From Gammaproteobacteria bacterium (lineage in GTDB: Bacteria > Pseudomonadota > Gammaproteobacteria > UBA6429 > Thiohalophilaceae), in contig JAADGZ010000059.1 of assembly GCA_013152045.1 (NCBI GenBank), forward strand, positions 1 to 5,594: 5,594 bases of DNA. The letters run 5' to 3'. The notes under the pieces were generated by a model. That model searched no databases. It was not told the DNA's origin and worked only from the letters and a program-made list of their open reading frames with translations. This document shows positions 1-4,941 of the stretch, piece after piece. A program made the position numbers and the translations under genes. Numbering within the stretch: position 1 is the first letter of the stretch; the number at the start of each line of letters is the position of its first letter.

Positions 1-575
1 TCCAGGCTGTCCGCTACAGTATGTAGATCAGTATTGACATGGTACTCGAAACTGCCATGTGTCTCAGATTTAGTATGTGTCTCCGTAAAACTAGCACTAC
101 CAAAACCGTACCAAATTGAATGCGTCTCATAGTAAGGATGCTCATGAGAATAAGTATGCAGATCATAAAAGAAACCATGACTTTCGCGATATTGATAAAC
201 TTCATTCGCGACGATGGACACGGTTAACAGACCATTGAGAAGGTATTCATAAGTACCGGCAAGGCCCAGTAGATCGAACTGGGTGGTACCAGTACCGGGG
301 CTAAGATTACCCACTACCAGATTGGTGTTCACACTGACAGGGTCCGCATTGGCATCCACGCCTCGCGCCGTCACCGACAGGGTCGCGCTATCAATCACAG
401 TATCCGAAGTGATACCATTATTGCTAAAGTCGAACGTCCAGGACATAGTTTGACCATTATTGATAATCGCATTACTCCAATTATCATAGGTCTGGTCAAT
501 GACCGTCGCCGTCGCCGATGTCGCGATAACACTCAACCCTAACCCCACAACCAAAAGAGTATTTCGAATCTGCAT
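1..575 (-). CDS. Exported beta-rich protein with His/Thr-rich region (3' end off window)
   Basis: This is a partial gene: 191 codons are visible from ATG (573-575) and the frame runs open off the left edge. The start is supported by an AGGGGA ribosome site seven bases upstream. Residues 1-23 form a Sec signal peptide: a short basic start (MQIR), a hydrophobic core (LLVVGLGLSVIA) and a likely cleavage after ATA at position 23. Residues 24-125 are polar and Thr/Asn/Ser/Gly-rich, with alternating hydrophobic segments such as ATLSVTARGVDA and LLNGLLTVSIVANE. That pattern suits an extracellular beta-sandwich, as in proteins that end in a PEP-CTERM or similar sorting tail. Residues 133-185 hold nine histidines with many Thr, Ser, Glu and aromatic residues. 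The deciding C-terminal anchor is outside the window, so the family is unknown. Export is well supported; a role as a surface or matrix protein is inference. The gene is divergent from the sensor gene at 923. Confidence 0.75.
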   Translation of the reverse strand, partial: MQIRNTLLVVGLGLSVIATSATATVIDQTYDNWSNAIINNGQTMSWTFDFSNNGITSDTVIDSATLSVTARGVDANADPVSVNTNLVVGNLSPGTGTTQFDLLGLAGTYEYLLNGLLTVSIVANEVYQYRESHGFFYDLHTYSHEHPYYETHSIWYGFGSASFTETHTKSETHGSFEYHVNTDLHTVADSL

Positions 576-582
576 AATTTTA

Positions 583-588
583 TCCCCT
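583..588 (-). promoter_or_regulatory. Ribosome binding site of the exported protein gene
   Basis: On the minus strand AGGGGA lies seven bases before the ATG at 575. It is the only purine-rich anti-SD match nearby and it fixes the start codon of the exported protein. Confidence 0.7.
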
Positions 589-858
589 ATTTTTATTATT
601 AAAAAATCACTAATGCTGTTGCCATTGACTGCAACATGTTGTTTTTATTGTGGTTATTCTATTTTAATGCGCCAATTTGGAGTTTGGAAAACAACTTCAA
701 AAACTACCCGGCGACTATCTCTTAACTTGCTGGTATTTAAGCATGCCCCCCCTGCTTTGTCAGCCCCCAAACACTAGACAATAGGCCATAGATTGAAGTT
801 TATACTTGAGCTGGCACCACCGGTAATCGTAAGTCATTACGTGAACAAGGTCAGAATA

Positions 859-889
859 TTGCATTATTACCAATGGCATAATGTATAAT
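859..889 (+). promoter_or_regulatory. Candidate sigma70-like promoter of the sensor gene
   Basis: A TTGCAT box (859-864) and a perfect TATAAT box (884-889) are separated by 19 bp, longer than the usual 17. The TATAAT ends 33 bp before the ATG at 923, a normal distance. An inverted repeat, CATTAT (862-867) and ATAATG (878-883), lies over the -35 edge and the spacer, so it could be an operator. The -10 is convincing by eye. The -35 and spacing are weak, so an activator may be needed, or this may be chance in AT-rich DNA. Confidence 0.4.
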
Positions 890-922
890 TCAAAATAATA
901 TATTAATGATACAAGCCCAATT

Positions 923-1894
923 ATGTCGTGGTTTGAACAAACTATCCGTGAAAAAAAACAGACCTTGCGCCTGTTGACTGCCGAACCAATGGCCGAGCTG
1001 GCCCGAGCCTGCGTAGCTGACTGGAATGACAGCGACAAGCTGGATCTGCTGTTGCAGAATAACATCCCCTTGCTGCCCCATTGTCATCTGATCTATGCGG
1101 TGGATACAGAAGGCCGTCTGATTTCCTCCAATATTAATGCCGATAATGTCGATCGCAGCTGGCGTGGCACGGATCTCTCGAATCGTCCCTACCTTAAAAC
1201 CAGCCTGCCTTATCAGGGATATACTATTTCTCAGGTCTACATAAGCCGCCAGACCATGAAATTCTGTATCAGCGTCATGCATCCTGTACGCGATGGGATG
1301 ACCGTATTAGGCTTTATTGCAGCCGATTTTGACGTGGAGGATCTACCCGCATCAAAGGAAAATGCAGCTGAGGAAGAACAGGAATGGAAACAATACAAAG
1401 GTGATCCGGCGATCCGCGGCACCCTGTTTATGCAGGAACGAGCGCTCAGCGCGATGGACCGCTGTCTGGACGAAGTCATCGACATCATTACCGATATGAT
1501 GCAGCATCACGGCATATTTCACACCAAAATTCATTTTTCCAGTTCCCGCGCCTCTTTCTGGTCAATGGAAGATCCCTACACCTATCATATAAATACCGTA
1601 GATGAACTAACCAATCCGGATCGCTGCCTGGCCTATCCTCGTCAGCCGCTGAGTGAACGCGCCCAGGTTAGCCATGATGATATCGCCCTGGTTCTAAATT
1701 TATTCAAACAACTGCGTAACGCGGATGAAACGGTCTATTTACGCTCATCTTCATTTAATATCATCAACGGTATAGTCGGTCTGACCTTCTCCTGTGACGG
1801 TTCGCACTATGTGCACTACAAAGAATTTCTAAGCAAGAATATTGAATTCTGGTTTGGCGGGAAACGGCAAACAGAAAAGAGTTATTCCACATAA
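923..1894 (+). CDS. PDC (dCache-like) sensor domain protein, soluble
   Basis: This is a complete 323-residue protein with no signal peptide and no membrane segment. Residues about 50-140 look like a PDC/dCache ligand-sensing domain: CHLIYAVDTEGRLISSN (54-70), then SNRPYLKTSL (86-95), then YISRQT (106-111) and a closing strand pair ending VLGFIAADFDVEDL (128-141). Known PDC domains have this order and bind small molecules such as carboxylates or amino acids, usually outside the cell. Residues 145-158 are an acidic linker. Residues 160-312 form a second region that I cannot assign to a known output domain. It has no histidine kinase, GGDEF, EAL or methyl-accepting motif. The ATG at 923 is the first possible conventional start, because a stop (896-898) lies just upstream in frame; its ribosome site is weak. 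The gene is monocistronic and divergent from the exported-protein gene. The ligand and output are unknown. The sensor-fold call is fairly firm; a signalling role is inference. Confidence 0.85.
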   Translation: MSWFEQTIREKKQTLRLLTAEPMAELARACVADWNDSDKLDLLLQNNIPLLPHCHLIYAVDTEGRLISSNINADNVDRSWRGTDLSNRPYLKTSLPYQGYTISQVYISRQTMKFCISVMHPVRDGMTVLGFIAADFDVEDLPASKENAAEEEQEWKQYKGDPAIRGTLFMQERALSAMDRCLDEVIDIITDMMQHHGIFHTKIHFSSSRASFWSMEDPYTYHINTVDELTNPDRCLAYPRQPLSERAQVSHDDIALVLNLFKQLRNADETVYLRSSSFNIINGIVGLTFSCDGSHYVHYKEFLSKNIEFWFGGKRQTEKSYST

Positions 1895-1930
1895 AAAACT
1901 CTACTCCCACACGCTTGTGTGGAAGTAGAG
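1893..1930 (-). terminator. Intrinsic terminator of the PhoX-like gene
   Basis: A 14-bp stem (1899-1912 with 1917-1930) encloses a four-base loop. On the minus strand the stem is followed directly by six T (1898-1893). Its only non-Watson-Crick position (1906/1923) is a G-U wobble in the minus-strand RNA but a C-A mismatch in the plus-strand RNA. The plus strand also has no T-run directly after the stem. Both facts point to termination of the minus-strand gene ending at 2022. The T-tract overlaps the TAA stop (1892-1894) of the convergent sensor gene. Confidence 0.9.
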
Positions 1931-2021
1931 ATCTAACTGGCTTAATTTTTTAACCTGGAACGCCGCCCAAAGAAAGCAGACGTTTATGGTGCGGGCACAC
2001 CTACCAGGCTAATAAACCGTC

Positions 2022-3596
2022 TTATTTAGCTGCTCTGATTAACTTTTTGATAAAGTTTGAATCATCACTTTTACTACAGGTCTTTACTTGAGCCTGTTTG
2101 CTACCGAAGCGATGCATGCCGCGATCTTCATCGTCACGCTCATCTTCGTCACGGATGCAAGGCGGAGCCACTACATTCGTGAGATCATACATCCATGTTG
2201 CATCACCCTGGCCACCAGCAACACCGGTGCTTTCAGGATGCTGTACATTGATGATGAACTGAGTCGGCTTAGCCGGGTTAAAGATCATGCCAGTGCTTTC
2301 CGCACCCTTCACCTGCAAGCTCATGAAGTGATCAATCGATTCAGCAACACCGTCACCATTAGTATCACGCAGGAACCATACATCATCACCAGCAACCATT
2401 GGATCTGGCTTGTCTTCAACAATATAGATATTGCCAAGTGCATCCTGGGCCAGGTTATCAGGTGAATCCAACTGGGCGGTGGTAGGAGCATAACCCAGAT
2501 TTCTCGGTGTCGCTCTGTTAGCTGCTTCACGTACTACAGCCTTACCATTGCCAAGTTCTTCGATGGAGTAAACAACATGTTCGGAAGTGGCGTTGAAATA
2601 CAACACTTCGTCGCGGTTAGCCAGATAGCCAACTTCAACATCTTCTGGACGACCAAAGGGAGTAGCATTTACTTCATCAGCAGCGGCACGACCACCACGG
2701 ATTAAATCAGGGTTGCTGCTCCGGCTTGGACCGTTACGGAACGGATCGGTCGAAGTCAAGGCAACACCATTGGCATCGGTCATCGGTTCCCAATGAGCGG
2801 CACCTGTGCGAACTTCACCAATATTGACGCCTACATTCCAGCGAACGGAAGAATCGCCAGCAAAAGCATCGACTACGAGAACAAAGGTCTGGCCCTTGCT
2901 ATAGTCACCCTTCACTGAAGGTACAAATTTGTAGATTGAACCGGATTTATCTTCATCAACAAAATACAGTGCTGTACCCGCATGGTTGAAACGCAGTCCT
3001 TCATGAGAAACATTAGGAACGCTGTTCAGTTCACGCAATTTAATGGTCTCACCTGCATCGACATCGGCCAGTGGGTTCATGATTTCAAACAGACGGCCTT
3101 CGCCGGACCATTCTTCACCTACTAGCAAAGTATTATTAGGTGTCCAGGTAGCCGGATCAAGCGCACCGAAATCACCATTCCAGTCACCATGAGCGCCATT
3201 CATATTACCTTTAAACAGGTTGACGGCACGATCAGTAACGGTGTCATAACGAGTAACACCAGCACCATACATGGTTTCATGCGGCAAAAAGATATAACGA
3301 CCGGTGGAATCAAAAGCACTCATATCCGTATTGGATGCGCTGTGACCAAGACCAGGAACACGCAAGGTAGACTGTGAAGGATCAGCATCAATCTTATGCA
3401 TGTTGGTCAAATTTTTGTAACTAACACCAGCCGGAACCTGCCAGGGTGAGTTCAGTTCATTGATATGATCCGGTACCTGGGCAATAGCAGCAGCTTGTGT
3501 CAGGGGATTAAAAAAAACATTGGTGCCAGCAGATGCCACCTGGGTACCGGCTAACAATAGAGCTATAACAATTTTCTTTTTACTAAATGTATTCAT
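2022..3596 (-). CDS. Secreted DUF839/PhoX-like beta-propeller protein
   Basis: This is a complete 524-residue protein of the DUF839 (PhoX-like phosphatase) family. Residues 1-23 are a Sec signal peptide with cleavage expected after ASA; there is no twin-arginine motif, whereas known PhoX enzymes are Tat substrates. Family-like segments in order are WTPNNTLLVGEEWSGEG (151-167), SHEGLRF (197-203), FGRPEDVEVG (314-323), DSPDNLAQDALGNIYIVEDK (377-396) and STGMIFNPAKPTQFIINVQH (434-453). DTNGDGVAES (411-420) resembles a calcium-binding loop. Canonical PhoX is a Ca/Fe phosphomonoesterase whose iron site uses a cysteine. Here no cysteine occurs before residue 480, and the usual CEE-type motif reads GEE (160-162). 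The acid-rich IRDEDERDDEDR (481-492) lies between Cys480 and Cys507, a possible disulfide pair. Fold and export are firm; phosphatase activity is uncertain. The gene is monocistronic, with a strong ribosome site AAGGAG five bases before the ATG and its own terminator at 1893-1930. Confidence 0.9.
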   Translation of the reverse strand: MNTFSKKKIVIALLLAGTQVASAGTNVFFNPLTQAAAIAQVPDHINELNSPWQVPAGVSYKNLTNMHKIDADPSQSTLRVPGLGHSASNTDMSAFDSTGRYIFLPHETMYGAGVTRYDTVTDRAVNLFKGNMNGAHGDWNGDFGALDPATWTPNNTLLVGEEWSGEGRLFEIMNPLADVDAGETIKLRELNSVPNVSHEGLRFNHAGTALYFVDEDKSGSIYKFVPSVKGDYSKGQTFVLVVDAFAGDSSVRWNVGVNIGEVRTGAAHWEPMTDANGVALTSTDPFRNGPSRSSNPDLIRGGRAAADEVNATPFGRPEDVEVGYLANRDEVLYFNATSEHVVYSIEELGNGKAVVREAANRATPRNLGYAPTTAQLDSPDNLAQDALGNIYIVEDKPDPMVAGDDVWFLRDTNGDGVAESIDHFMSLQVKGAESTGMIFNPAKPTQFIINVQHPESTGVAGGQGDATWMYDLTNVVAPPCIRDEDERDDEDRGMHRFGSKQAQVKTCSKSDDSNFIKKLIRAAK

Positions 3597-3600
3597 GTTA

Positions 3601-3606
3601 TCTCCT
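3601..3606 (-). promoter_or_regulatory. Strong ribosome binding site of the PhoX-like gene
   Basis: On the minus strand an AAGGAGA run (3607-3601) lies five bases before the ATG at 3596. It fixes the start of the PhoX-like protein and suggests efficient translation. Confidence 0.85.
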
Positions 3607-3616
3607 TAAATCTGAA

Positions 3617-3636
3617 ATAAAGTTAAATTACTTTAT
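3617..3636. repeat. Short inverted repeat next to the PhoX-like ribosome site
   Basis: ATAAAGT (3617-3623) and ACTTTAT (3630-3636) form perfect 7-bp arms around a six-base spacer, ten bases upstream of the AAGGAG site on the minus strand. It could be an operator or a weak leader hairpin. It is AT-rich, so chance is possible. Confidence 0.4.
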
Positions 3637-3878
3637 ACGTAACTATTCAGCCAAAACAGACTACCCGCAATAAAGCCTGGTAACCTTGGCTGGGGTGGGC
3701 ACATTTTTTTATGCACCACAGGCATTTCCTTTGCTCGCCCACGCAATGACTTAGTAAGCACTTTTACCGTACCCACCTTACGATATTGGCTCGCATCATA
3801 AATTGTTTTGAATAAGTTACCGTTATGCACATGCAGCGTGAAGCTGGCGTACAATGGTTGTCAGGGTAGGGAGTTTAT

Positions 3879-3905
3879 TTGACATTGCTGTGACACTATT
3901 ATGAA
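3879..3905 (+). promoter_or_regulatory. Weak candidate promoter ahead of the methyltransferase
   Basis: A perfect TTGACA (3879-3884) is followed 15 bp later by TATGAA (3900-3905), a 4/6 match to TATAAT. A TATTAT at 3897-3902 is closer to consensus but only 12 bp away, which is too near. TTGACA also pairs as an inverted repeat with TGTCAA (3911-3916), so the site could instead be an operator. It is the best promoter-like element upstream of the methyltransferase. Confidence 0.3.
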
Positions 3906-4035
3906 CATTCTGTCAAGTATTGAAACAATGCGTTTCCTCTCAAGGCCTCATTCTGATGGATGGCTGGGTGCGATTGTCAGCATTTTACTGTATCTTGGCT
4001 ATCGTTCAGGGAAAGGAGAAATTGAACATGAATGA
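3901..4035 (+). CDS. Possible 44-residue single-pass membrane micro-ORF
   Basis: An ATG-to-TGA frame encodes 44 residues. It starts MNILSSIETMRFLSRPHSDG, continues with a hydrophobic segment WLGAIVSILLYLGY (21-34), and has a charged tail from Arg35 rich in Lys and Glu. The arrangement fits a small membrane protein with a short transmembrane helix. Its last eight bases overlap the methyltransferase start (ATGAATGA), an arrangement often used for translational coupling. Against it: no ribosome site is visible before the ATG at 3901 or the internal ATG at 3928, the helix is short, and the neighbouring frame is also hydrophobic here because the DNA is T-rich. I recognise no family. It could equally be untranslated leader. 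Confidence 0.3.
   Translation: MNILSSIETMRFLSRPHSDGWLGAIVSILLYLGYRSGKGEIEHE
4013..4018 (+). promoter_or_regulatory. Ribosome binding site fixing the methyltransferase start
   Basis: AAGGAG lies nine bases before the ATG at 4028. The same frame is open back to a TTG at 3920, but no ribosome site precedes that codon, so this site decides for 4028. Confidence 0.8.
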
Positions 4036-4843
4036 TATCTACAGCGCATTTACCGGCAACATTCCAGAAAACTATGACCATTATCTTGGGCCAATATTTT
4101 TTCACCGTTGCGCCGAAGATCTCGCCGTACGCATTGCCGAAGGGCAGGCCGAGCAAGTCCTGGAAATTGCCGCAGGTACCGGTATTGCAACCCGCTATCT
4201 GCGCAACCAATTGCCGGGCAAAGCTCATATTACCGCCAGCGATCTGAACGACGACATGCTCAGACACGCACAACAGAAATTTCTGCCTTCAGAAAACATC
4301 AGCTTTCAGGTAGCTAACGCCATGGAGCTACCGTTTGAAGAGGGCCAATTTGATGTCGTAACCTGCCAGTTTGGAATTATGTTCTGTAGTGACAAGCCGC
4401 TGGTCTTTCACGAAGCGCATCGCGTACTCTGCCCAGGTGGGCGTCTACTGTTCAGCATCTGGGATGCACTGGAACACAATCCCTTACCACGCGTCATCAA
4501 CGAGATGCTAGCCGAACTTTTTGATGGCGATGCCCCCGCTTTTCTGCAACTTCCATTTAGCTACCATGATCAGACACAAATCCGTAAAGACATGGAGAAA
4601 TCCGGTTTTAGCGATGTGCGGTTTACCACCCTGGATGGTGAGTGCGTTTTTTCCCGACCAAAGAATGCCGCGCTGGGCATGGTCACAGGTTCACCCTTGC
4701 GGCTTGAAATAGAGCAACGAAAAGATACGACTATCGATGAGGTAGTAAATAAAGTAATGGGCCGACTGAAAACAATCTTTGGTGAGCGTGACTGCCGAGT
4801 TCCCATGCGCTGGACTGTGATCTCGGCTAATCGAGCAGACTGA
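4028..4843 (+). CDS. Class I SAM-dependent methyltransferase (Methyltransf_11/25 type)
   Basis: The protein has 271 residues when started at the ATG with the AAGGAG site. It shows a Rossmann-type methyltransferase core: motif I VLEIAAGTGIATRYL (44-58) for S-adenosylmethionine, the acidic end of strand 2 in ASDLNDDML (70-78), motif II-like ANAMELPFEEGQFDVV (96-111), and RVLCPGGRLLFSIWD (132-146). The opening YSAFTGNIPENYDHYLGP (5-22) is typical of small cytosolic UbiE/BioC-like methyltransferases of unassigned substrate. The C-terminal 120 residues probably shape the acceptor site. No ubiquinone, biotin or other pathway gene is adjacent, so the acceptor cannot be named. The protein is soluble. 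The gene is convergent with alr, 98 bp apart, and may be coupled to a micro-ORF whose end overlaps its start. Enzyme class is firm; the substrate is unknown. Confidence 0.9.
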   Translation: MNDIYSAFTGNIPENYDHYLGPIFFHRCAEDLAVRIAEGQAEQVLEIAAGTGIATRYLRNQLPGKAHITASDLNDDMLRHAQQKFLPSENISFQVANAMELPFEEGQFDVVTCQFGIMFCSDKPLVFHEAHRVLCPGGRLLFSIWDALEHNPLPRVINEMLAELFDGDAPAFLQLPFSYHDQTQIRKDMEKSGFSDVRFTTLDGECVFSRPKNAALGMVTGSPLRLEIEQRKDTTIDEVVNKVMGRLKTIFGERDCRVPMRWTVISANRAD

Positions 4844-4858
4844 GTTAGTGTTAAGTAT

Positions 4859-4890
4859 TCAGTGTAAAATGAATGCTCAGTTTAAAATGA
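4859..4890. repeat. Two-copy 14-bp tandem repeat in the convergent spacer
   Basis: TCAGTGTAAAATGA (4859-4872) and TCAGTTTAAAATGA (4877-4890) differ at one base and are spaced with an 18-bp period. They lie just after the methyltransferase stop. The rest of the 98-bp spacer has a palindrome ATGATCAT (4887-4894) and a further GATCAT (4913-4918). I see no clear intrinsic terminator for either convergent gene. The function is unknown; the repeat may be a small local duplication. Confidence 0.6.
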
Positions 4891-4941
4891 TCATGTCGGC
4901 GTAGGAAACAAAGATCATCCTTAATTTATAGATGCCACAAA

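Larger units (their letters stand above)
576..922. other. Divergent intergenic region, AT-rich, no gene
   Basis: This 347-bp stretch separates the divergent exported-protein and sensor genes. I see no convincing coding sequence in it. It contains the exported protein's ribosome site, a perfect 10-bp palindrome CAACATGTTG (632-641), a C-rich patch around 744-768, a small dyad CGTAA-gtca-TTACG (828-841), and a candidate promoter with an inverted repeat in its spacer just before the sensor gene. For the minus-strand gene I could find only weak promoter-like hexamers and do not call a promoter. Confidence 0.6.
3597..3900. other. Intergenic region and probable leader of the PhoX-like gene
   Basis: This region of about 300 bp lies between the divergent PhoX-like and methyltransferase-side genes. 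A 73-codon minus-strand frame (3633-3854) is open but begins only at TTG, has no ribosome site and resembles no family I know, so I leave it out. The region holds the PhoX-like ribosome site, the 3617-3636 dyad and a hairpin at 3695-3719. That hairpin pairs better in minus-strand RNA, where two positions become G-U wobbles. I recognise no riboswitch class and found no convincing minus-strand promoter. Confidence 0.5.

Noticed and set aside
499..777. A 92-codon plus-strand frame spanning the start of the exported-protein gene
   Set aside because: It overlaps the signal-peptide region of the opposite strand, has no ribosome site, and its peptide looks like translated AT-rich spacer.
811..826. 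A TGGCAC sequence resembling half of a sigma54 promoter
   Set aside because: No TTGCA-type -12 element follows at the required spacing.
890..1282. A 130-codon minus-strand frame inside the sensor gene
   Set aside because: It lies antisense to a well-supported coding sequence and shows no domain; it is a shadow of the real frame.
2088..2465. A 125-codon plus-strand frame inside the PhoX-like gene
   Set aside because: It is antisense to a strongly supported gene with signal peptide, ribosome site and terminator.
3633..3854. A 73-codon minus-strand frame between the PhoX-like gene and the methyltransferase
   Set aside because: It starts only at TTG, has a stop three codons upstream and no ribosome site, and its predicted peptide lacks any recognisable domain or clear protein character. 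More likely it is leader or spacer DNA.
3597..3900. A riboswitch, such as a cyclic-di-GMP class, in the PhoX-like leader
   Set aside because: Fragments looked suggestive, but the conserved core bases and helices of known classes could not be found in order.
3920..4027. Upstream extension of the methyltransferase to a TTG at 3920
   Set aside because: There is no ribosome site before the TTG, the added 36 residues do not resemble the family's N-terminus, and an AAGGAG site precedes the ATG at 4028.
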